From contig JAIXUH010000014.1 in assembly GCA_027484145.1 (NCBI GenBank), forward strand, positions 1 through 64,000: a DNA stretch of 64,000 nt, read 5' to 3'. The notes beneath the pieces are model-generated. The model made no database searches, was not told the DNA's origin, and saw only the letters and a list, made by a program, of their open reading frames with translations. Origin of the DNA: Rhodobacter sp. (lineage in GTDB: Bacteria > Pseudomonadota > Alphaproteobacteria > Rhodobacterales > Rhodobacteraceae). This document shows, piece after piece, positions 34,501-46,500 of the stretch. A program made the translations under genes and the position numbers. Within the stretch, counting starts at the first letter, position 1; each line of letters opens with the position of its first letter.

Positions 34501-37500
34501 GTTTGCCGATCAAAGTGGTGAACTGGGGCTATTGGGCTGACGAAGGGATTGTCGCCACCGAAGAGCACCGACGCCGGATGCAGCGTTTTGGCCAGCTTGG
34601 CCTGAACGCCGGACGCGCCTTTGCCGCCTTGGATGCGCTGATCGTCGGCGGTCCTAGCCAAATGGCCATTGCAGAGCTTGAGGCAGGGGCAAAAGTGACG
34701 ATGGAACGTGATGTCCTGCCGGAAAATGCACGTCCGGGCACTGTGCTGGCCCAAGGTACGGCCCCGGCCTTGCTGCCCGGTCTTGACTTGCCCGATGCGT
34801 CAGACCGCTGGCGGCCCATCCATGCGCGGCTTGGCGCACAGATGGACCGTTTTGACCCGGAAATGACCGATATCCTTGCCGCCTGCGTGGCTGGGGCAGG
34901 TCTGCTTGATCCGCAAGCCCGGACGCATGTGAAGGGGTTGTCCAGTATCTTTGCCAAGTGGTGGGATGAAACCGCGCGCGTTCTGGTGCAGGCCGGATAC
35001 CTGACAGCCGATGGCCGCGCCGGTCGCCCCGCGCTGCCGCTGGATGCAGCCTTGTCGCGCTGGTCAGCGGCCACATCGGCCGTGATGCACGAACCTGACC
35101 TTCGCGATCATGTTCGGCTGGCCGAAGCCATGCTGCGCGGTTTGCCAGACATCTTGCAAGGCCGTGCTCCGGCAACCCAGTTCATGTTCCCGGATGGCCG
35201 GTTTGATCTGGTCAACGGCGTGTATCACGGCAACAGCGTTGCCGATTTCTTCAATGACCTGCTGGCCGATGCGGTCGAGGCTGCCGTGCGGGCCCGGATC
35301 GCACAGGACCCGCAGGTTCGCCTGCGTCTGGTCGAGGTTGGCGCAGGCACAGGCGGCACCGCCCGCGTGTTGTTCCGGCGGCTGGCGCCTTATGCAGCGA
35401 ACATTGGCGAATATCTGTTCACAGACCTGTCCAAGGCCTTCTTGATCAGCGCAAAGCAGAATTACCTTCAGCAGGCACCTTATCTGCAGACCCGCATTTT
35501 TGACGTCTCAAAGCCGCCACAGGCTCAGGGAATGGACGTTGGCTGCTATGACATCGCGGTGGCCACGAATGTGCTGCACGCTACAAGAGATATCCTGCAA
35601 AGCCTTGCCCACACCAAGGCGATGCTCAGGCAGAATGGTCTGGTCCTGATCAACGAACTGGTCTGCAAATCGCTGTTCAGCCATCTGACCTTTGGGCTGT
35701 TGGATGGGTGGTGGGCCTATGACGATGGGCAGATGCGTCTGCAAGGGACCCCGGCCCTGGCATCGTCCCGGTGGCGCACGGTGCTGTCGATGGCAGGGTT
35801 CCGTTCTGTGGCCCGGCTTTGCCCCGAGGCCGAAGTCTTGACCCAACAGGTTTTTGTTGGCCAAAGCGATGGCGCTATTCTGTCCGATCAGGTGGACGCC
35901 GTTCAGCCACCTGCACCCATTGCGGCACAAACCACCCTTGTGCCGCAGCCGTTCCAGCCTGCGCCCGTAACCGTGGCGGCCTCTTTTGCCCCCGTGGCCA
36001 GCTTTGACTTGCGCGGCCATCTGCGCGCGAAGTTTGCCGCCGCAATCGAAGTGGACGCGAAAAAGATCGAAGATGACGCCGCGTTCGAACGCTATGGCGT
36101 CGACTCGATCCTTGTCTTGCAGATAGTGGATGCCTTGCGCCCCGATTTCCCGAAGATCACCTCGACCGTCTTGTTCGAGTGCAACACGGTGGCACGGCTG
36201 TCTGACCATCTGGCCCGGACCCAGCCCGAAGCCGTCGCTCGGCTGGCATCTGTATCAGCGTCAGCCGCCGTTACAGACACCGTCCCTGCGGTGTTGGCAG
36301 CGCCTGTCGTCGTGCCACGCCGCGCAATCTCCCGCGATGTGGCCATCATCGGCCTTGCGGGACAGTTCGCCCGCTGTCGCGACCTGGACGCCCTGTGGAA
36401 CGCCATTCAGACCGGGGAAATCCTGTTCCGACCGGCGCCACAGGATGGCAGGGCGTGGCCATCGCGCGATCCGCAACCCGCCGGATATATGGATGGGGCT
36501 GACCAGTTCGATCCATTGTTCTTTGCCATTTCCCCCGCCGAGGCGTTGCAGATGGACCCGCAAGAGCGGATCTTCCTGCAAACGGCCTATCATGCGATTG
36601 AAAATGCAGGCTATGCCCCCCAAGCCCTGTCGCGTAACGGCAGGGTCGCCGTGCTGGCGGGGGTGATGAACGCGCATTACCCAACGCGGGCTGCCTTCTG
36701 GTCAGTGGCCAACCGACTTTCGTTCCTGTTCGATTTCAAGGGGCCAAGCCTCTCTTGCGATACGGCTTGTTCTTCGTCGGGCGCAGCGCTTGTGCTGGCG
36801 CTTGACATGCTGCGGGCTGGTCGGTGCGACGTGGCCATTGCCGGGGGCGTCAACGTGATCGCCCATCCCCGCCATCTGGGGAATCTCGCGGCCTTGGGCA
36901 TACAATCGCGGCAGGGGCGCCTGTTGCCGTTTGCGGCCGAGGCCGACGGTATGTTGTCGGGCGAAGGGGCAGGGGTGGTCGTCCTCAAGACGCTTGACCG
37001 TGCCTTGGCCGATGGCGACCGGATCGAAGCCATCCTGAGGGGTGGCGCGATGAACAGTGGCGGACGCTCAAGCAGCTATACGGCGCCAAGTCCTGCTGCA
37101 CATGCCGAGGTGATTGCGCAAGCTCTGGCTGATGCCGGCGCAGCACCTGACCGGATCGGGCTGATCGAGGCCCATGGAACCGGAACCCGCCTTGGCGACC
37201 CCATCGAGTTCGAGGGCCTGCGCCGTGCGCTTGGCACGGGAACACGCTGCGCCGTCAGTTCGATCAAGGCGAACATCGGCCACACCGAAAGTGCGGCGGC
37301 CATGGCGGGTCTCTTCAAGATCATTGCCCAGATGCAAAACCGCAAACTCGCGCCCGTGCCGTACCTTGCGCATATCAATCCAGAGATTGATTTGGATGAC
37401 TGCGGCCTGCATTTCCCGCGGGCCGCGGAGCCGTGGATCGCGGAACCGGGGCAGGAACGGCTGGCGGGACTAAGCTCGTTCGGTGCAGGCGGGGCGAATG

Positions 37501-40500
37501 CACATCTGGTGATCGCCGAAGCGCCACCGCAGCAGCCCCTGCCCGAAACCACGGGCCACTGGATCGTGCCACTTTCGGCCCGCAGCAAAGGTCAGTTGCA
37601 GACTTTGGCGCGCGGCCTGTTGGACCGGATCTCTTCCGCCACGCCGGTGCGACTGGCCGACGTTGCCTTTACCTTGCAAACCGGCCGTGATGCCCAGCCG
37701 CTGCGGTGGCTATGCGAGGTTTCGGACCTGCCATCGCTTGCCACGGCCTTGCGCGGATTTCTGGCAGAAGGCGATGCCATGCCAAATGGTGTGACAGATC
37801 CCATGGCGCAGGCGTGGCTTGGCGGTGGTGTTGTGGACTGGTCATCACTCTGGACGGGCCAGTCGGTCCGCCGGGTTGCGCTGCCCGGTTATCCCTTTGC
37901 CACCGACTCCTATTGGCTGGCTGAACACGCAACCGAAACCCCCGCAGCCCAAGTGGTTGCCTTGCCCGCCCCAGTTTCTGGCGCACCAAATTCTGCGCTG
38001 GATCTGCTGCGCAATGCTGTTGGTCAGACATTGGGGATTGCGCCAGTCAAGCTGGACCCGGATGCCCCGCTTGATGGCTACGGGATGGACTCGGTCATGA
38101 TCATGCGCGCGACCGAACAACTGGAGGCAGTGTTCGGCCCGCTTCCCAAAACACTGTTCTATGAATACCGCAGCCTGAACACCCTCGCCGCCCATCTTGG
38201 GCAAACGTTTGGTGATACTCGGCCAGCGCTGACACCCGCCGAACCAGCAAAAGTGGCGGCAGACGATGCCATTGCGATCATCGGTCTGGCCGGACGCTAT
38301 CCCGAGGCTGAGACGATTGAAGATTTCTGGCAGGTGCTGACGACAGGGCGGGACTGCATCTCGACCATTCCGGCCGAACGCTGGGACCATGACCGCTTTT
38401 TCTCGACCACAAAGGCCGCTGGAAAGACCCGCAGCCGCTGGGGTGGCTTTCTGAAAGGTATCGATCTGTTCGACGCGGCCTTCTTTGGCATCTTGCCCAA
38501 GGATGCCGACCTTTCCGATCCGCAAGAGCGGCTTTTCGTCGAAACGGCATGGCATGCTTTGGAAGATGCCGGGCATTGCCCGGAATCGCTGTCGCAAAAG
38601 GGCAAGGTCGGCGTGTTTGTCGGTGTGATGTACGCTGAGTATCAGCTGATTGGTGCCGAAGAAACGGCGATGGGGCGACCTGCTGCCCTGTCGGCAAGCC
38701 CTGCCTCTATCGCCAATCGCGTGTCCTATCTGTTTGATTTCCAAGGCCCCAGCATGGCCGTGGATACCATGTGTGCCTCATCGCTGACCGCCATCCATCT
38801 GGCTGTCCGCGCGATCAGGGCTGGCGAGTGCAGCGCGGCAATTGCCGGTGGCGTGAACCTGTCCTTGCACCCCAACAAGTATCTGATGATGGCGCATGGC
38901 GGGTTTGAAGCCACTGACGGGCGCTGCCGCAGTTTTGGGGCGGGGGGAACCGGATATGTTCCCTCCGAAGGCGTGGGCGCGGTCGTTCTCAAGCCGTTGG
39001 CGCAAGCACTGGCTGATGGCGATCCGGTCTGTGCGGTCATCCGCGGAACTGCCGTCAATCACGGCGGGCGATCAAATGGCTATACCGTGCCCGACCCCGT
39101 GGCACAGTCAGCCACGATCCGTGATGCCTTGGCAGATGGTGGGGTTGACCCTGCGGCAATCAGCTATGTCGAATGCCATGGCACCGGCACCGCCTTGGGT
39201 GACCCGATTGAAATTGCGGGGCTGAAGCGGGTTTTCGGCGCCGGACAAAGGCTTGCACTGGGATCGGTCAAGTCCAACATCGGCCATTGCGAAAGCGCGG
39301 CAGGCGTGGCCGGGCTGACCAAGGTCATCTTGCAGATGCAGCACCGGATGCGTGTGCCAAGTCTGCATTCCGTGAACCTGAACCCCGGTCTTGGGATCGA
39401 GGGCACCGGGTTCGCCGTGGATCAGGCCATAACGCCATGGACCGCTCCCGGAGGTCGGTTGTTTGCCGGGATCAGTTCCTTTGGCGCAGGGGGCAGCAAC
39501 GCCCATCTGGTTCTTGAACAGGCCCCACAAGAAGCCCGCCCGCAAACGGGCGACACGGGCCCATTTGCCTTGATCCTTTCGGCGCGTGGGTCCGAACAGA
39601 TTGCGCAGATGGCGGCGGCTTTGGCTGACCGGATCGTGCAAGAGCGGCCATCCCTTGCCGCGGTCGCCTATACTCTGCAGACCGGACGGCGTTCGCTGCC
39701 GGTGCGGGCAGGGGTCATCGTGTCATCCTTTGACGAGGCTGTGTCCGCCCTTCGGGGGCTGGCGCAGGGCAGACCTGCCGTCGCCACGGGCGATGCCCCG
39801 GTGCCACAGTGCCTGCGGCGTTGGCTGGCTGGTGAGCGTGTGGATTGGACCCAGTTCTATCCAACGCCGCCGCATCGCGTGCGTCTGCCGCTGTATCCTT
39901 TTGCACGCAAATCCTATTGGGGGGTGCCGCGGAAGGCCGCAGAGGTCATCACAACGCGGCCAGCCGAGCCGGGACATGCTGCCCCGCTGCCAACCGGTGA
40001 ATTGGCGCTTTTCCGTCCGGTCTGGTCGCGGGTCGATACCCCGACGGCCCGTCTGGGCGGAGCGCTGACGTCGCAGGACCGCCTGATTGTGGACCTGACC
40101 GGACGGCTGAAGCCTGACGGTGAAACATGTCTGTCAATTGCAGTTGCCGAGCCAGAGCAGGTGGCCGAACAGCTTGTGGCACGACTTCGACCTGTGATGG
40201 CGCGTGCGCGGATGCCCCGTCTTGTTCAGTTCGCCCTACCTGCTGATGCAGGGGCGCTTTTGCCCGCCATCGCTGCATTTGCGGGCACCATGCGCCAAGA
40301 ACGCCGCCAGCTTGCCACGCAGGTCATCCAGATTGATCTGCCGCTTGGATCTGCTGCGCCTGAGCAAATACTGACAGAACAGGCCGCGACAGGGGACAGT
40401 GTCATTCGTTTGGGCGCGGAGGGGCGCTTTGTGCGCCACCTTGAAACGTTGTCGCTGCCGCCCGCGTCCGCGGCCTTGCCCAAAGGGTTGGTTGTGATCA

Positions 40501-43500
40501 GCGGCGGCATGGGTGGCTTAGGCCAGATCTTTGCCGCCGACATTGCCAAGCGCAGCCCTGATACACCGATCCTGCTGTTGGGGCGGCGGGCGCGTGACGC
40601 CGCACTTGAGGCGCAGTTGCACCAGATCGGCGGGCGCAGTCTTTCTTATGCGGCGGTTGACATCACAGACGCGAATACTGTGGCGGCCGTCATCTCGGCA
40701 GCGCGCGCTTCCCACGGGCCTGTCGAGATGGTGATCCATGCGGCCGGTGTCTTGTGCGACGGCATGTTGATGGCAAAATCGCCAGCCGATGCGAAAAGGG
40801 TCGTTGCCACCAAAACAGCGGGCACACTGGCGCTTGATCTGGCGACCCGGAATGATCCCTTGTCTGCCTTTGTGCTGTGTTCGTCCCTTGCTGGTGTCAC
40901 GGGCAATGTCGGGCAGGCGGACTATGCCTTTGGCAATGCTTGGCTTGACGGTTTTGCAGCGATGCGCCGTGGACAGGGGCGGACGCTTTCCTTGAACTGG
41001 CCGCTTTGGGCCGAAGGTGGCATGACCGTGCCGGACGGGACCTTGGCCGCAATGCGTGAGGGATATCGGTTGTCACCCATGCCAAGCGCCGATGGCCTTT
41101 CCGCGATGTGGCGATGCCTGACTGTCGCAGAGCCACAGGTTCTGGTTGCCTTCGGTGACCCCGACCGGATTGCCGACACGCTGGACGGTGGCAGCGCCCG
41201 CTGGTCAAACGCCAGTCGGCACAATGTTCCTGTTGCGGCGGCTGCAATAAAGACAGCCCAACCTGTTGGCACTACACGCTTTGCGGCCGTTCTTACAGAG
41301 CTTGTGGCCGGGGTTCTGCGCGTACCGCTGGACGAGGTGCAACTGGACGCCGAACTTGCCGATTATGGGTTTGACTCGATTGCCCTTTCGGATCTGGCAG
41401 ATCAATGCACGGCGCGGCTTGGCATACCCGTCAGCCCATCGCTGTTCTACAGCTTTGGCACCCTGCGCCAGATCAGCCGTCAACTTGCCACTGATGCGGC
41501 AGACCTTGGCCCGCAGCCAGAAGTGCAGGCGGTTCCTGTGGATGGCCATGATCAGGCCGAACAACCCGCGCCTTTTGCTCAAACCACAGAGCCAGACGAT
41601 GCAGTGGCTGTTGTCGGCATGAGCGGGGCTTTCCCCGGCGCGCCCGATATTGCCACGTTCTGGGATAACCTGATCAACGGGCGCCCGGTCATTGGCGAAA
41701 TCCCGGCAGACCGGTGGGACTGGCGTTCCCTGGTGGGCGACCCAAAGACACAAGAGGGCAAGACAGATATCCGTTGGGGCGGGTTCCTTGAGGACATCGC
41801 CAGTTTTGATCCGCTGTTCTTTGGCATCTCTCCGCGAGAGGCCGAAATGATGGACCCCCATCAGCGGCTTTTGCTGACGCATGCATGGCGTGCCATCGAA
41901 GACTCGGGCACCGCACCGGCTTCGCTTTCGGGCAGCAACACCGCCGTGTTCATGGCGACGGCCGCCAGCGAATATGCCGCCATGGCGCGCGAGGCCGGGA
42001 TCGTGTTGCAACAGCAAAGCGCGTCCGGGCTTGTCGGTTCGCTGGGACCAAATCGCATCAGCCACTTCCTTAATCTGGCGGGGCCAAGCGAACCGGTAGA
42101 GACGGCATGTTCCAGTGCGCTTGTTGCTTTGCATCGCGCTGTCGAGGCGATCCGAGGGGGCTGCGATGCGGCCTTGGTTGGGGCCGTCAACACCATGATG
42201 ATGCCGCATGCCCACATCAGTTTTGCCCGTTCGGGGATGCTAAGCCCGGACGGCCAATGCCGCAGCTTTGCTGCCGATGCCAATGGTTATGTCCGCAGTG
42301 AAGGCGTGGCGGTCCTGATGTTGCGGCGTCTGCGCGACGCCCGGCGCGAGGGTTTGCCGATCTATGGCGTCATCCGGGCAACCGGCGTCAACCATGGCGG
42401 TCGCGGCGTTTCGCTGTTTGCGCCAAATGCGCCGGCCCAAGCGCGGCTTGTTTCGGATGTGCTGGTTGCTTCGGGTCTGGACCCAGCGACCCTTACGGCC
42501 GTGGAGACACATGGCACCGGCACCGTGGTTGGCGACCCGATCGAGGTGGAGGGCCTGAAGCGCGGTTTTGAGATTGCGGTTTCTCGCCATGGCGGCGATG
42601 GGCCACAGAACGGCCAGATCGCGCTTTCCAGCGTGAAAAGCTGGATCGGGCATAGTGAGGTTGCTGCTGGAATCGCGGGATTGATCAAGCTGCTCTTGCA
42701 AATGCGGCACGGTATTCTGATCCCGGATGCAAACCGCACCCGCATAAATCCGGCGATCAAACTGGATGGAACACCCTTCCGTCTGGTAGACCAAGCTGCA
42801 CCTTGGGATCGATTGGCAGATGACGAAGGCAAAGCACTGCCGCGACGGGCCGGGATCAGTTCGTTCGGGTTCGGGGGTGTCAATGCACATGCCGTGATCG
42901 ACGAAGCACCATATCGGTTGCCAGGCGCACCTTCCGACGTTGGGCCTGAAGTGATTGTATTGTCGGCCCAATCGTCCGCCGCATTGACCGCAACGGCGGC
43001 GCAGCTGCTGGATTGGCTGCAGTCGCAGACGACAGAGCCGGCACTCGACCATCTGGCGGCAACGCTGCAGCAGGGACGCAATGCCTTGCGGCACCGCCTT
43101 GCCCTTGTCGTCGGATCAATTGCCGAACTGCGCCAAGAGTTGTCAAAGGTGGTGGCTGGCACGGGTGCGTCGACCAAAGTGTTGACCGGAGTTGCCCGTG
43201 GCCCTGCTGACCTTGGTGTGACTGCACCCCAGACTTCGCCCGACCAGATGGCGCGCGACTGGGTGGCGGGCCGTGCCGTGCATTGGCCAGACCGTCCGGC
43301 TGGCCTGTTGCGCCTTGCGCTACCGCCGACGGCGATGGACATGCGGCGGTGCTGGTTTGCCGAAGCACCTGCACAGCCAGCCAGTCTGGCAAACCCGAAG
43401 CCGATCAAGGCCCCGCCGGTGGTACCTGTATTGGCGGATCGCGGTTTGATGGCTTTGTCGCCGCAACGGTTTGCCGATGGCGCGGTATATTCAGCCTTGT

Positions 43501-46500
43501 TCGATGCCACTGCGTCCTTTGTGCAGGACCATCGCGTTCAGGGCGATGCCGTTCTTCCCGGCACTGCCTATGCGGCCATGGTGCATGCGGCGGCGACTGA
43601 TCATTTCGGTTCTGCTGTTCTGTCGATCCGCGATCTCGGCTTTGAGCGTATGGCACGCGCGGCTGATCTTTCACCGCCACTCCAGTTGCGCCTGTCGGAC
43701 AAAGGCCCTGACCGCGCAATTTTTACCATAGAAAGCGCGTCTGGCGTGCATGCACGTGGGCTTGTGACGCAAACCATGGCCTCTCGGCAGCGGCGTGTGG
43801 ATCTTGCCACCTATCAGGCCCGCGTGACCGCCCAATTGAAGGGGGATGATTTCTATGACCTCTTTGGGCGCATGGGGCTGGATTATGGTCCGGGTTTCCG
43901 GCTGATCGAACGGGCCGAAGCGGGCGAGGGGTTTGTCCTGACCCGACTGCTGCAGGTCTGGTCGGCGGATCGTGCCGAAGCGCGCTTGTCCTTGCCGCCC
44001 AATCTCTTTGATGCGGCGTTGCAGTCCACGCTTGGCTTTACCCTGATGCAGGGTGCGTCCGCCAATCTGATGGTTCCGGTCAAGATCAGCACGATCGACA
44101 TCTTTGATCGGATCGGGACAGATGTGTTTGTTCTGGCGCAACAAGCCCCCGAGACGGGGGGGCGCATGACCGATATCGCGATTTGCGCGCCTGATGGAAC
44201 GGTTCTGGTTGATCTGCGCGGGTTCCTTGCCGCGCGGGTTGGCGCCGGACCGTCGGGCACTGGCAAAGGTCGCAGATCGACACCGCAGCAGCGCAAGGCA
44301 GAAACAGGGAAATCCGAAGCCACCTTGATGCGGCGCGTCAGTGAAGTGGTGGCGGACCTGACCCACATTGACCTGAAGGACATAGACCCGGGGACGAGTT
44401 TCGTCGACTTCGGCCTCGACTCCATTACCTTTCATGAACTTAGCAGCCGCCTGTCGCACGATCTTGGGTTCGACATCGCCCCGACGATCTTCTTTGACAA
44501 CCCAACGATTGCGGCGCTTTCGGTGCGACTGGCGCCGCTGCAAAAAGCAGAAGTGGTTGCCCCGGCACCTTTGGCCCCTGTGCCGGCTTTGCAGGATGCT
44601 GTTCTGAGCAAGGTTGCAGGCATTTTGCATCTGGCCCCGTCAGACCTGACGGCAGACACGCCATTTGCTGAAATCGGACTGGACTCGATCACCTTTGCCG
44701 AGTTGGCTGGGCAACTTTCGGTGCTGCTTGCGACCGAAGTTTCTCCGGTGGCGCTTTACGAATGTGCAACGGTTGGCGCGATCTTGCGGCGCTTTGCACC
44801 GGGGCCGCAGACCGCGATTGCGACGCCCGCACCCGTGGATCTGAGGCCCAAGGTTGCGCCAGCACCGACCAGCGATGGTTCCGGCACAGGGATTTTGACC
44901 CCGTTGTTGGAGATCATGGCCGATCTGGTGCATATGTCGGCCGCAGATTTTGATCCCGAAGCCGCCTTGGCAGAGTTCGGCTTTGACAGCGTCAGCTATG
45001 CCGAATTTGCCGCGCGCCTGCAGTCACGCTTTGGCGTGAGTCTTGACCCGCATGAGTTTTATGGTCTGCCCAGCGTTGCGGCCTTGGCGGCGCGTTTGGC
45101 CCGCGACCTGCCCGAAGCACCCGTGCAACAGGTTGCCGCGCCCGTGATTTCCGCCAGTGCAGCGCGGGCCCTAGACCCGCCGATGCCACAGATGGCAGAC
45201 GGCTTTGCCATCGTCGGGATGAGCGGCACATTTCCGGGGGCTGCCGATCCTGACAGCCTGTGGCAAAACATGTTGCAGGGCAAAGATGTCATCACCCGCC
45301 CGCCGGAATGGCGGTGGGACTGGAAGCGGATTGATGGCGACCCACGCTTGACACCGGGGCGAACCAATATCCATTGGGGCGGCTTTATCGATGGTCTGGC
45401 GGATTTCGACCCTGCTTTCTTTGGCCTTTCCAGCGCCGAAGTTGAAATCATGGACCCGCAGCAGCGGCTGATGATGATGCATGTCTGGTCGGCGCTGGAA
45501 TCGGCTGGCTACGCGCCACGCGGGCTGGGAGGGTCGAAAACCGGGCTCTACATGGGGATGGCCTCGGCCTCCTACGCGATGATGGTGGGACGCGCTGGCC
45601 GCAGCATCGACCCGCGTTGGGTGATGGGGAATGTGGTGTCGATGGGGCTGAACCGCATCAGCCACATGCTCGATCTGCACGGGCCAAGCGAACCTTGCGA
45701 GACAGCCTGTTCCAGCAGCCTTGTCGCCTTGCATCGCGGGGTCGAGGATCTGCGAAGCGGCGTGTGCGACATGATTATTGCGGGCGGCGTAAACGCCATG
45801 CCGAATGAAGACCTGCACGTCGCCTTTTCCGCTGCCGGCATGCTCAGCCCCGATGGCCGCTGCAAAACCTTTGACAAGGATGCAAACGGCTATGTCCGGG
45901 GCGAAGGCATTGGCGTGGTCGTTGTGCGGCGACTGAACGATGCTTTGCGGGACGGCAACGAAATTCTCGGCGTGATCCGTGGCACAGGTGTGCGCCATGC
46001 GGGCCGGGCGGTTTCGCTGACCGCGCCCAACCCGCAATCGCAGGCGGCGCTGATCCATGAGGTGATTGACCGTGCGGGCATTGACCCCGCAACCATCTCG
46101 TTCATCGAGGCGCATGGTACCGGCACCGCACTCGGCGACCCGATCGAGATCGAAGGGCTGAAGTCGGCCTTTGAAGCGGCACGCAAGGATACTGATCTGC
46201 GACCAGAGTTCTGTGCGATTGGCGCGGTGAAAACGCATGTGGGCCATCTGGAGATGGCGGCAGGCGTGACCGGACTGATCAAGGTGCTGCTGCAGATGCG
46301 TCACCGAAGCATTGTGGGGAACCTGCATTGCCACAACGTCAATCCGTTGCTGAAGCTTGAAGGAAGCCCATTCCGGCTTGCCCAAGGTACGGAAGAATGG
46401 GCGCCGACAGATGCCGAAGGGCGGCCACTTCCCCTGCGGGCCGGGATCAGTTCCTTCGGCTTTGGCGGGGTGAACGCCCATGTGCTGCTGGAAGGTCCGC

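Noticed and set aside
44400-45060. Beta-branching (HMGS cassette) at the triple ACP
   Set aside because: No HMG synthase, enoyl-CoA hydratase or decarboxylating KS gene is present, and none of the three ACPs carries the flag Trp after the Ser.
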